Part shown: one piece after another, positions 16,389 to 24,649 of the stretch
Layout: each line of letters starts with the position of its first letter
Numbering within the stretch: position 1 is the first letter of the stretch
Assembly (NCBI GenBank): GCA_937892735.1
Contig: CALBGL010000009.1
Location: 1 to 48,754 of the forward strand
Length of the DNA stretch: 48,754 nt
From: an uncultured Clostridia bacterium
GTDB taxonomy: Bacteria; Bacillota; Clostridia; Lachnospirales; Bianqueaceae
Direction of reading: 5' to 3'
Position numbers and translations under genes: made by a program
Notes under the pieces: model-generated
What the model saw: only the letters and a program-made list of their open reading frames with translations
What the model was told of the DNA's origin: nothing
The model's database searches: none

Positions 16389-16467
16389 ATAAGCAATAAA
16401 TCTAGTGCATTTCGCACAGCGCGCTCGTTTCATGGCGCACCAATTCATTTAAAGGAGGTATTTCAAA

Positions 16468-18192
16468 ATGAAACACACAAAACGTTTGCTGGCTCTTTTG
16501 ATGGCGCTTTGCCTCATCCTGATCAGCGCGTGCACCGGCGATGGGAACTCTTCTTCGGAAAGTTCTCAACAGGATGCTTCCAAACAGGAGCAATCCCAGG
16601 CCGAGGAATCCACAGGGGGTGTGGCGGAAGATTCCGACGCGACTTCTGTCGACGGCCCCGAAGCCTACACTATGCCGCTGACAACGGGAGATATTTCTCT
16701 CTCCATGTTTAGCGGTTTAGATAGTAAGGCTTCCGTGTCGATCGGAACGATGGAGGATAACTATACGATACAATATTATGAATCCCTCAGTGGCATTCAC
16801 ATCGACTTCTTCCATCCTTCCAGCGCCACTTCTACCGGTGAAGCGCTGAACGTCATGATCTCTTCTGGCGAATATACCGATTTGATCGGTGGAATCCTTT
16901 CTGCTTCCGACGGGCCGGACACCCTGATTGCCAACGGCGTCATCCTGCGGTTGAACGAGTACATCGACCAGTACGGATACTACTTGACCGAGATCTTCAA
17001 AGAGTACCCCGAGTTCTACAATCAGGTATTGACCTATGAGGGCAATATCGCGCTGTATCCTACTTCCCGTCTGGATCCTTCCACCCGCTACTTCGAATCC
17101 TTTGTTATTCGGCAGGATTGGCTGGATAAGCTAGGACTGGAAAAGCCTACCACCGTAGACGAATGGTATACCGTACTGAAGGCTTTCGCTACCAAAGATC
17201 CTAACGGCAACGGCATTAATGATGAGCTGCCCTTCGTCGGTAACTCAAACGAGCAGATGGGCGTCTACCGTCTGGGATCTCTCTTCGGATTTAACTCTTG
17301 TTTCTACAGCGAGTACGCCTGCACTTTAATGGATGATGAAATTGTCTTTGCTGCTAATGCGCCTCAGTTCGAAGAATATGTGACGGTGATGGCACAATGG
17401 TACGCAGAAGGGCTCATTGATCCCGAATATGCCAGTACCGACGCCACGAGTTGGCAGGAAAAGGTGCTGAGCGACCTGGGCGGTTGCTTCTATGGTAAGA
17501 TGAATGGCGGTATCGGCACGCTATTAGGCTCTTACGATTATGAAGGCCGCGATCCCGACTTCAATCTGGAACCATTGGGATATCCTATTACTGAAGATGG
17601 AACCTCTTATGATCTTTATTCTCGCGAAATTTTCGACCGTGGAGGCATCGCCATATCTTCCACCTGCGAGCACATGAAAGAAGCCATACAGTGGCTGGAC
17701 TACATGTATAGCGAGGAAGGCCAGATCATGTGCAGCTTTGGTGAGGAGGGTGTGACCTTTGAGTATGACGATCAGGGCGTACCCCACTACACCGAGATGA
17801 TTACAGAGGCAGAAGATCTCTCCCTAGTTCAGGCTATCGCCAAATATACCATGGGCGGTATCGCACCTCGTATGGTCAACGATATCTACTATTGGGACGC
17901 GGTCATGAGCTATGACCAGCAGCGTTTGGTATACGATACGGTCAGCGTATCCTCTACCAAACGCAAAATGCCTCAAAACCTAAAGTATTCCATCGAGGAT
18001 CAGGATCGTCTGACCATGCTGATGGGCGATATTCAGACTTACTATCAGGAGACACTGAATGCCTTCATCATGGGAACCAAACCGATCAGCGAGCTGCAAG
18101 AGTTCAAAGACACGCTGAATAGCATGGGACTTGAAGAAGCCATTGGCATCATGCAGGCCGCATACGACACTTATATTTCCAATAACGCATAA
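16468..18192 (+). CDS. Extracellular solute-binding lipoprotein (LplA-type)
   Basis: The 574-residue protein starts with a lipoprotein signal peptide: a Lys/Arg-rich n-region, a hydrophobic core and the lipobox ISAC with Cys22. A Ser/Glu-rich linker follows to about residue 65, then a large binding domain of the LplA/family 1 carbohydrate-binding type (FVIRQDWLDKLGLEKPTTVDEWYTVL, DPNGNGINDELPF). It delivers a carbohydrate to the two permeases encoded downstream. Given the GH28 and lyase genes nearby, oligogalacturonides or another pectin fragment are likely ligands, but this is inferred. AAAGGAGG precedes the ATG. No ATPase gene is in the operon, which is normal for this class because a shared MsmX-type ATPase serves them. 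Confidence 0.92.
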   Translation: MKHTKRLLALLMALCLILISACTGDGNSSSESSQQDASKQEQSQAEESTGGVAEDSDATSVDGPEAYTMPLTTGDISLSMFSGLDSKASVSIGTMEDNYTIQYYESLSGIHIDFFHPSSATSTGEALNVMISSGEYTDLIGGILSASDGPDTLIANGVILRLNEYIDQYGYYLTEIFKEYPEFYNQVLTYEGNIALYPTSRLDPSTRYFESFVIRQDWLDKLGLEKPTTVDEWYTVLKAFATKDPNGNGINDELPFVGNSNEQMGVYRLGSLFGFNSCFYSEYACTLMDDEIVFAANAPQFEEYVTVMAQWYAEGLIDPEYASTDATSWQEKVLSDLGGCFYGKMNGGIGTLLGSYDYEGRDPDFNLEPLGYPITEDGTSYDLYSREIFDRGGIAISSTCEHMKEAIQWLDYMYSEEGQIMCSFGEEGVTFEYDDQGVPHYTEMITEAEDLSLVQAIAKYTMGGIAPRMVNDIYYWDAVMSYDQQRLVYDTVSVSSTKRKMPQNLKYSIEDQDRLTMLMGDIQTYYQETLNAFIMGTKPISELQEFKDTLNSMGLEEAIGIMQAAYDTYISNNA

Positions 18193-18203
18193 GCGCATGG
18201 CTA

Positions 18204-18230
18204 GGGGACGCCGCCTCCGGCAGCGTCCCC
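18204..18230 (+). promoter_or_regulatory. Intercistronic stem-loop after the binding-protein gene
   Basis: A perfect 8-bp GC-rich stem (GGGGACGC with GCGTCCCC) lies 12 bases after the stop and has no T-run. Hairpins here often protect the upstream message and allow the binding protein to be made in excess over the permeases. Confidence 0.65.
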
Positions 18231-18261
18231 CATTCTATCCGAAACGAAAGGAGGCTTCACC

Positions 18262-19218
18262 ATGCCCGCGAAAACCGCTGCCGCCAAAACATCCGTGCGG
18301 CGAAAAAAAAGCCTATGGCACCGCATTGTACGCGATATTGTTTTTAATAAATACAATTATCTTCTCTTAGCGCCCGCGCTGCTTTACTACATTATCTTTC
18401 ATTACGTTCCCATGTATGGCGCTCAAATCGCCTTTCGAGATTACTATGTAACAAAAGGAATCTTGGGCAGCGATTGGGTAGGACTCAAATACTTCGAACA
18501 GTTTTTTACTTCTTTTTATTTTGAACGCCTTGTTACCAACACGGTGCTTCTGAGTGGTCTTAATATCTTTTGGGGCTTTCCTGCACCAATTATCTTGGCG
18601 CTGCTCCTCAACGAAGTGCGCAATCAGACTTTTAAGAAAAGCGTACAGACTATCACTTATTTACCCCACTTCATTTCTCTCGTTGTAACTTGCGGTATCA
18701 TTATTGACTTTACCAAGAACAATGGCTTAATTAACGACATCATCGCCTTTTTCGGCGGTGAAAGGATCCTATTTCTGCAGTCCCCCGAATGGTTCCGCCC
18801 CGTCTATATCATTTCCGGCATATGGCAGGAAATCGGCTGGGGCTCCATCATCTATCTTTCCGCTATCTCCGGCATCTCCCAAGACCTGTATGAGGCGGCC
18901 AAGATCGATGGCGCCAATCGCTGGCAGGAAACGATCCACATCACTATTCCCGGTATTTTGGAAACTATCATTATCCTGCTCATTCTCCGCGTCGGCAAGC
19001 TGATGAGCCTGGGCTACGAAAAGGTGCTTCTCTTATATAATGAAACCACTTACAAAACCGCGGATATTATCTCTACTTATGTGTATCGCCGCGGTATTCA
19101 AAATGCGGAATACAGCTTCGCCTCGGCGGTAGACCTATTTAATTCCGTAATCAACATGGCCCTGCTGCTGATTGTCAATACAATTAGCAAACGTGTACAG
19201 GGCAGCAGTCTATTCTAA
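18262..19218 (+). CDS. Carbohydrate ABC transporter permease (LplB-type)
   Basis: The 318-residue integral membrane protein has six predicted hydrophobic segments, beginning with LLLAPALLYYIIFHYVPMYG. The cytoplasmic EAA loop that contacts the ATPase is clear (YEAAKIDGANRWQETIHITI). It pairs with the next permease to form the transmembrane channel for the ligand captured by the binding lipoprotein. The N-terminal 30 residues are unusually Lys/Arg/Ala-rich. GAAAGGAGG lies about nine bases before the ATG at 18262. The next gene follows after a 16-base gap. Confidence 0.92.
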   Translation: MPAKTAAAKTSVRRKKSLWHRIVRDIVFNKYNYLLLAPALLYYIIFHYVPMYGAQIAFRDYYVTKGILGSDWVGLKYFEQFFTSFYFERLVTNTVLLSGLNIFWGFPAPIILALLLNEVRNQTFKKSVQTITYLPHFISLVVTCGIIIDFTKNNGLINDIIAFFGGERILFLQSPEWFRPVYIISGIWQEIGWGSIIYLSAISGISQDLYEAAKIDGANRWQETIHITIPGILETIIILLILRVGKLMSLGYEKVLLLYNETTYKTADIISTYVYRRGIQNAEYSFASAVDLFNSVINMALLLIVNTISKRVQGSSLF

Positions 19219-19234
19219 AAAAGGAGGATTCGAA

Positions 19235-20092
19235 ATGATCAAACATACCCGAGGCGAACGCGTTTTCAACATGTTTAATCTGATCTTTTTGACACTTCTT
19301 AGCATCTGTGCCTTCTATCCCATGTATTATGTGCTGATGGCTTCTCTCAGCGATTCCGGCAAGCTGATGTCCCATTCCGGACTGCTGCTATATCCGGACG
19401 GATTCTCTCTTCAGGGTTATAAGGTGATCATCGATAATACCAACATCTGGACCGGATACGGCAACACGCTCTTCATCGTCATTATCGGCACCATCCTGAG
19501 TTTAGCGGTCACATCCATGGCTGCCTATCCTTTGTCACGCAGATCCTTTACTTTACGCAATTTCTTTATGCTGCTCATCACCTTTACCATGATGTTCAGC
19601 GGCGGATTGATTCCCCGTTTTCTTGTCGTAAAAGATGTTGGCCTGTACGACTCAATCTGGTCTCTGATCCTACCCGTACTCGTAAATACGACAAATCTCA
19701 TTATCATGCGTACCGCCTTCGCAGCTGTTCCGGATAGCCTAGAAGAATCCGCGAAGATTGACGGAGCCAATGATCTGATCACGTATGCCCGCATTATTTT
19801 GCCGCTCACCAAGGCAACGCTGGCAGTACTAGCACTCTATTACGGCGTTTCATATTGGAACTCCTGGTTTACCGCCTCGATCTACCTGCGCTCCCGGGAT
19901 AAGTTCCCGTTGCAGCTGATTCTGCGCGAAATCCTGATTGCCAACGACAACGTCAACACGGATAACGAACTCATGGCTGAATCCATCAAATATGCAGCCA
20001 TCATCGTATCCACCGTTCCGATCCTATGCGCCTACCCCTTCCTACAACGTTATTTTGTGAAGGGTGTGATGATTGGCGCTGTAAAAGGATAA
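19235..20092 (+). CDS. Carbohydrate ABC transporter permease (LplC/YtcP-type)
   Basis: The second permease of the importer has 285 residues and six hydrophobic segments, starting with LIFLTLLSICAFYPMYYVLM. The EAA loop reads EESAKIDGANDLITYARIIL, and the C-terminus has the family ending YFVKGVMIGAVKG. The ATG at 19235 is used, not an earlier in-frame ATG at 19172 that lies within the preceding gene, because AAAAAAGGAGG directly precedes it. It is translated right after the LplB-type permease and heterodimerises with it. Confidence 0.92.
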   Translation: MIKHTRGERVFNMFNLIFLTLLSICAFYPMYYVLMASLSDSGKLMSHSGLLLYPDGFSLQGYKVIIDNTNIWTGYGNTLFIVIIGTILSLAVTSMAAYPLSRRSFTLRNFFMLLITFTMMFSGGLIPRFLVVKDVGLYDSIWSLILPVLVNTTNLIIMRTAFAAVPDSLEESAKIDGANDLITYARIILPLTKATLAVLALYYGVSYWNSWFTASIYLRSRDKFPLQLILREILIANDNVNTDNELMAESIKYAAIIVSTVPILCAYPFLQRYFVKGVMIGAVKG

Positions 20093-20120
20093 AACTATAT
20101 ATAATAGGAGGGTTACTATC

Positions 20121-21269
20121 ATGCAAGACTATCACGACAATCTGCTGTTCAAAAAGATCCATGGTTATATTGCCGCCGGATCCATCGGAAATTCCATGGG
20201 GGAACTGATGGAAGGTTACACTGTAGAGGAACGACAGCAATATTGGGGCTGGGTCGATTATCTGCCCGAAGTGACAAAGCATACGCCGCCACGTCTGCCC
20301 AGCGTAAACGATCGAGCCGCGAATCCCTTTGATACGGGGCTGGGACATCCGCCCATCGGACATCCGCATACTCGAATTCCCGGTACGACAGAAGATGGCG
20401 AAGAACGTTTTCGGATTCTCTCTACCGCGATCATCGAAAAAGGCGGGCGAATCGATCTCTGGGATCTGGCGAAGGCCTGGGCCACACTCGTGAAACCCGA
20501 GATGTTTGGCTGGCAGCTGGGATCCCAGGATCAGGTCATTTATTATTCTATCAAAGCCGGCGTCGTGCCCTGGGAAGTGGGCCGCTGCGCTTCTTGGCCC
20601 GGACTGTATGGCACCACGAAAATGATGGGAGCCGTCGGCGTCGTCAATGCCTGCTATCCGGAACAGGCTGCGAAAGACGCCATGGAATTGGCTCGTATTA
20701 AAGATGTGCGCGGAGTTCCAGGTAATTACGCCGTAGAAGTCGCAGGGGCTCATTGCGCGGGTGTGGCTGAAGCGCTAAAACCCAATGCCACTATTGATAG
20801 TGTAATTCAAGCTGCTGCGAACGTACTGGGACCGACTCCTCGTCGAGAATTTGAGTCTGTTCAGGAACTTGCTTGCCGCTGCGGTAAGGATCCGGAACTC
20901 TATGGAAAAGAACTGCAGCGCAAATATGAGAATCGCCAGGTTTCCAACGCTGTCGAAATCCTAAGCGCTGCCTACGGGATTCTCTACATGGCGGATGCAG
21001 ACCCTAAAAACGCCATCATCTATGCGGTCAACTCTGGCCGCGACACTGACTGCCGCGCCCATACCGCCGGATCACTGGCCGGTGCCTTGCAAGGAATCGA
21101 CGCCGTTCCCTCCGAATGGATCGAGACCGTAGATCACGCCATGAAAATAAACGAACACACAACCTCAAATCGCACATCACTCGAGACGGCCGAAGGTCTA
21201 TACAAAGCCGCTATCCAAAACATCCAGAAGATGAAGGATGTCATATTCCAAGTTGAAAGCTATCTCTAA
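20121..21269 (+). CDS. ADP-ribosylglycohydrolase-family protein
   Basis: The 382-residue protein shows the family's di-metal signatures: IAAGSIGNSMGE near residue 20, TTEDGEE near 90 (in place of the usual TDDT) and SGRDTDCRAHTAGSLAGALQG near 310. The family removes ADP-ribose from proteins or small molecules, but many bacterial members sit in sugar or nucleoside operons and probably hydrolyse N- or O-glycosidic bonds of small substrates. It is the last gene of the transporter operon, 28 bases after the second permease, behind a GGAGG site. Here a role in processing the imported glycoside is more likely than protein de-ADP-ribosylation; no matching ADP-ribosyltransferase is visible. Confidence 0.85.
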   Translation: MQDYHDNLLFKKIHGYIAAGSIGNSMGELMEGYTVEERQQYWGWVDYLPEVTKHTPPRLPSVNDRAANPFDTGLGHPPIGHPHTRIPGTTEDGEERFRILSTAIIEKGGRIDLWDLAKAWATLVKPEMFGWQLGSQDQVIYYSIKAGVVPWEVGRCASWPGLYGTTKMMGAVGVVNACYPEQAAKDAMELARIKDVRGVPGNYAVEVAGAHCAGVAEALKPNATIDSVIQAAANVLGPTPRREFESVQELACRCGKDPELYGKELQRKYENRQVSNAVEILSAAYGILYMADADPKNAIIYAVNSGRDTDCRAHTAGSLAGALQGIDAVPSEWIETVDHAMKINEHTTSNRTSLETAEGLYKAAIQNIQKMKDVIFQVESYL

Positions 21270-21293
21270 GATTCTCCTACTCCGTCCGAAATA

Positions 21294-21360
21294 AAGAATA
21301 CGCGAACTTCGATTTTGCATTTTATCTGCAGAATCGAGGGTTCGCGTATTCTTTTACTTT
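21294..21360 (+). terminator. Large hairpin terminator of the transporter operon
   Basis: A perfect 14-bp outer stem (AAGAATACGCGAAC at 21294-21307 with its complement at 21340-21353) encloses an inner stem (TCGATT...AATCGA) and is followed by a T-rich tail. Its arms contain the same TACGC/GCGTA core and TCGAATT-like text as the repeat array that begins right after it. Confidence 0.85.
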
Positions 21361-21383
21361 CACATTCTCTTATTTCCTCTTAT

Positions 21384-22650
21384 AGTTGTTTTATAGTCGT
21401 CTTAGCAGCGTGTTTTATACGCAGTTTCGCGAAACCGCTGTCTCGAATCTCGTCTCTACGTACAACTTAGTTCTTTTTTGAATCAATTTATACGCAGCTC
21501 AAAAAGTCGCCCGACTCGAATTTCTCGCTAGCGTATAAAATAGTGTGCCCTTCTTCGTTTTATACGCAACTCCTTAAAATCTCTATCTCAAATCTTGCAT
21601 CTGCGTATAACCCAATCCCTTCCGGAAGCGCTTTATACGCAGTCCCTTAAAATCTCCGTCTCGAATCCCGTACCTGCGTACAATTTAGTTTATTTCTGAA
21701 TCAATTTATACGCATCTCAAAAATTCATCCGTCTCGAATTTCGTGCTAGCGTATAAAATAGTGTGTCCTTCTTCGCTTTATACGCAGTCCCTTAAAATCT
21801 CAGTCTCGAATCCCGTACCTGCATACAACTTAGTTCTTTTTTGAATCAATTTATACGCAGCTCAAAAATTCGCCCGCCTCGAATTTCGTGCTAGCGTATA
21901 AAATAAGGCGTCCCTCTTCGCTTTATACGCAGTCCCTTAAAATCTCCGTCTCGAATCCCGTACCTGCGTACAATTTAGTTTATTTCTGAATCAATTTATA
22001 CGCATCTCAAAAATTCATCCGTCTCGAATTTCGTGCTAGCGTATAAAATAGTGTGTCCTTCTTCGTTATATACGCAGCTCCCCCAATCCCCTAGTCTCGA
22101 ATCTCGTACCTGCGTACAACTTAGTTCTTTTTTGAATCAATTTATACGCAACCCGAAAATTCGCCCATCTCGGATTTCAGGTTAGCGTATAAAATAGCGC
22201 GCCCTTCTTCGTTTTATACGCAACTCCCCAATCCCCTAGTCTCGAATCTCGTACCTGCGTACAACTTAATTCTTTTTTGAATCAATTTATACGCAGCTCT
22301 CCCAAAAACCTCTGTCTCAAATCTTGAATCTGCGTATAACCCAATCCCTTCTGGAAGCGTTTTATACGCAGTTCGAAAAAACGCCCATCTCGGATTTCAG
22401 GTTAGCGTATAAAATAGTGTGCCCTTCTTCGTTTTATACGCAGCTCCCCCAATCCCCTATCCTCGAATCCTGTACCTGCGTACAATTTAGTTCTTTTTTG
22501 AATCAATTTATACGCAACTCGAAAAGTCACCCGTCTCGAATTTCTCGCTAGCGTACAACGCAGTCCCTCCTGGAATCAATTTATACGCAACTCCCCAAAA
22601 CGCCGCCCTAATCCTCTCTTTCGCGTATATATCTCTCTGCGGCCACGCAT
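21384..22650. repeat. Array B: about 17 tandem 73-bp hairpin repeats
   Basis: Units start at 21457, 21530, 21602, 21675, 21748, 21820, 21893, 21965, 22038, 22111, 22184, 22256, 22331, 22404, 22477, 22550 and 22622; steps are 72-75 bases. A weaker partial unit lies before 21457. Each has TGCGTA or AGCGTA at its left and TTTATACGCA about 38 bases on, forming a hairpin. Two main types alternate: one with TACAACTTAGTT...GAATCAATTT, and one with GTATAAAATAG...CTTCTTCG. Together they give a 145-bp higher-order repeat. A third type (TGCGTATAACCCAATCCC) occurs at 21602 and 22331. The array shares near-identical stretches with array A in the same orientation (4434-4600 against 22184-22350). No gene lies inside. 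Confidence 0.92.
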
Positions 22651-22673
22651 TTTCAGGTATGACAAGAAGGCGT

Positions 22674-22987
22674 TCAATACCGCGCCTTTTTCTTTCTAAA
22701 TTTGCGGTTTGACAGAGAACAGAAGCGGAGCGCTTTTTGCAGCGATATCTTGCCGAAGAAGGTCTGTTTCAGGTCAGTCTCGAACAGCTCAATCTTGCGC
22801 AGGACAATTTCTCGCAGGTCGATGTAGGCGTCTTCTCGAGGCCCTGCAAATCCGTCACGAAGTGCTCCTTCGTGATGAGAGAGTTCTTTTTCTCACGTAT
22901 ACCTTTCGCCGCGTGGTCCTCGAATTTGCAAAAAATGTGATAGAGAGAAGAAGACATAAATACAATGTTTGACGAAATTTTTGACAT
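22674..22987 (-). pseudogene. Possible frameshifted remnant of an unknown gene
   Basis: The stretch between array B and the esterase genes has no intact convincing gene. On the minus strand a frame from the ATG at 22987 reads credibly to about 22840 (ITKEHFVTDLQGLE), then turns into Ser/Thr/Cys-rich text. Another frame continues with protein-like helical sequence (EDAYIDLREIVLRKIELFE, then ISLQKALRFCSLSNRKFR) to a stop at 22674. One inserted base near 22835 would join them into about 104 residues. I do not recognise the family, and chance coding-like text cannot be excluded. Confidence 0.25.
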
Positions 22988-23046
22988 TGCATCATCCCTT
23001 TTTCGTTTCCTAGGATACCATATGGAATACGCAGGGACGGATATTG

Positions 23047-23077
23047 TAAAAAGAATCAGGGTTGCGATGCAACCCTG
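23047..23077 (-). terminator. Terminator of the esterase pair
   Basis: On the minus strand a perfect 9-bp stem (CAGGGTTGC, loop ATC, GCAACCCTG; 23057-23077) directly follows the stop codon and is followed by ATTCTTTTT. Confidence 0.88.
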
Positions 23078-23851
23078 TCAAACATAATATCTCTCCTTTA
23101 TTCCTTTGATCCCGAGGAAGTCGTCCATATATCGCAGCACAGCCTGATCCCACAGGCGCCACTCATGACCCACGCCCGGAAAAACCTCAAACCGATATTC
23201 AAATGGCAATTCCTTAAAGAAACCCGTGAGACCGTCTCCACTGCCAGATGGCTCTAAAGCACCTGCTGCATGATAAATCCTGGGATAGGGACCACCCTGC
23301 TCTGCCAGCTTTCGCGCCAGATACTTAACGCCATGTTCACTCTCGGCAGGACAGCCTTCCCCAAAGACAAGCACATGGCGGCGTCCGCGATAGGTTCCAT
23401 CATCGGTGAAATATTGGTCTGCCGTATCTCCGCCAGAGAAAGCGCCAATCGCGCTGAAGGTCTCCGGGTATCGCAATCCAATCCGAAACGCGCCGTAGGC
23501 TCCGTTGGAGAGACCGCAGACAAAATTGTCTTCCCGCGCGGCAGACAGGCAGGGGAAGATCTGACGCAGACGCATCACTAATTCCTCGCCAAAAAACGTT
23601 CCGTAATTCTGTCCATGCGCCATGTTGGTAAAGAGGGACTTATGCCCCGTAGGAATCACGGCCGCCAAGCCCCGTTCCCGCACATATCGCTCCAGGCTTG
23701 TATATCGCAGCCACAGTGTATGGTCTCCCGTGGAGCCATGGTACAGCCAGATCGTCTTCAGCGGATGATCCGGATTCTGCGGCAATATCACACTGACTGG
23801 AATCTCCAGATCCAGCACCTCAGAATAGAGATTGATTTCCATCATTGCCAT
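23078..23851 (-). CDS. Esterase D/tributyrin-esterase-family alpha/beta hydrolase
   Basis: The 257-residue cytoplasmic protein (no signal peptide) has the serine hydrolase nucleophile elbow CGLSNGAYGAF with Ser115, an upstream YHGSTGDHTLW oxyanion region and a C-terminal FPGVGHEWRLWD with the catalytic His229. Members hydrolyse short-chain acyl esters, S-formylglutathione or acetyl groups on sugars. Next to pectin genes, deacetylation of pectic oligosaccharides is a reasonable guess. The start lies directly after the stop of the preceding paralogue, so the two proteins are translationally coupled and may form a complex. Confidence 0.87.
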   Translation of the reverse strand: MAMMEINLYSEVLDLEIPVSVILPQNPDHPLKTIWLYHGSTGDHTLWLRYTSLERYVRERGLAAVIPTGHKSLFTNMAHGQNYGTFFGEELVMRLRQIFPCLSAAREDNFVCGLSNGAYGAFRIGLRYPETFSAIGAFSGGDTADQYFTDDGTYRGRRHVLVFGEGCPAESEHGVKYLARKLAEQGGPYPRIYHAAGALEPSGSGDGLTGFFKELPFEYRFEVFPGVGHEWRLWDQAVLRYMDDFLGIKGIKERYYV

Positions 23852-23852
23852 A

Positions 23853-24578
23853 TCACATCGCCCTCACTTTCTCGGTCAGAATATCCAACCCATCCTCAGC
23901 GTCCCGGTACAGACACACCGGCATGCCCAACTCTGTCAACACAGTCTCCAATTCCGCCGCCTCCGCAGCGAAAGCATCCTGCGGAGAAGAAATCAACACA
24001 ATCTCCGGCCGCGCCTTCGTCTGCGGATCATGCGCTAATCCCCTTGCCGCAAATAGGAGATCATTCGGGCTCCTGCGATAGAATCCCTCCGGCCCTAAGA
24101 CGTCCTCCATCGAAACCGCTGGCAGTTTCTCCTGATAGAAGCGTCCCGGATCCAGCAAGCCATCCAGACTCACTGCAGTACCAAACACCTGCGGCGCGGC
24201 CAGTGCCGCTCGCACCGCCCCATAACCGCCCATGCCGATTCCGGCAATCAGACGCGCTTCCCGACGCGCATCCAGCGACAGCCATCCTTCACAGACCGAG
24301 ACAAGCTCCTGCGTGATGAAGTCCAGCATGTCGTATCCATAGTACATGTTTACATAAAAACTATTCAGGCAGGAAGGCATAATCAGAACCGCGCCCGCAT
24401 CGGCCAGGCGATTCTCTATATCGGTATGCCGCATCCAGGACGTGTTATTGCCCGCTATATCATGCAGCAGATACACCGCTTTATAGGGCCCCTTCTGCAG
24501 CCGATCCGGCGCCAGAATATCCAGTGGCAGCGGCGTCTTGACCGATTCCGCCTGCATTTGTATATGCATCCAATCCAT
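23853..24578 (-). CDS. Esterase-family protein lacking the catalytic serine (pseudoenzyme)
   Basis: This 241-residue protein aligns with the esterase encoded just after it: YLLHDIAGNNTSWMRHT matches the oxyanion region, and IAGIGMGGYGAVRAAL matches the nucleophile elbow. In the elbow, Gly115 (codon GGC) replaces the Ser of GxSxG. The C-terminal GxGHEW-like motif with the catalytic His is also missing; the protein ends shortly after LYRDAEDGLDILTEKVRAM. It is therefore unlikely to be a serine esterase. The frame is otherwise intact and the length normal, which points to a retained non-enzymatic function such as a partner or chaperone of the active paralogue. It is the first gene of the pair. 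Confidence 0.82.
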   Translation of the reverse strand: MDWMHIQMQAESVKTPLPLDILAPDRLQKGPYKAVYLLHDIAGNNTSWMRHTDIENRLADAGAVLIMPSCLNSFYVNMYYGYDMLDFITQELVSVCEGWLSLDARREARLIAGIGMGGYGAVRAALAAPQVFGTAVSLDGLLDPGRFYQEKLPAVSMEDVLGPEGFYRRSPNDLLFAARGLAHDPQTKARPEIVLISSPQDAFAAEAAELETVLTELGMPVCLYRDAEDGLDILTEKVRAM

Positions 24579-24600
24579 GATTTTGGTAACCCCCTTTTAT

Positions 24601-24631
24601 AAAGAAGAGGTATCCCGCAGGATACCCCTCA
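24601..24631 (-). terminator. Terminator after nifJ
   Basis: On the minus strand GGTATCC and GGATACC, extended by flanking pairs, form a stem with a short TGCG loop, followed by TCTTCTTTAT. It lies about 20 bases after the nifJ stop and just before the esterase pair. Confidence 0.75.
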
Positions 24632-24649
24632 TAATTTAACAATATGAAC

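Noticed and set aside
21384..22650. Integron attC array
   Set aside because: Units lack GTTRRRY/RYYYAAC cores, there are no cassette genes between units, and no integrase gene is present.
21384..22650. Plasmid or phage origin iterons
   Set aside because: No replication initiator, partition or phage genes are near; the surroundings are ordinary metabolic genes.
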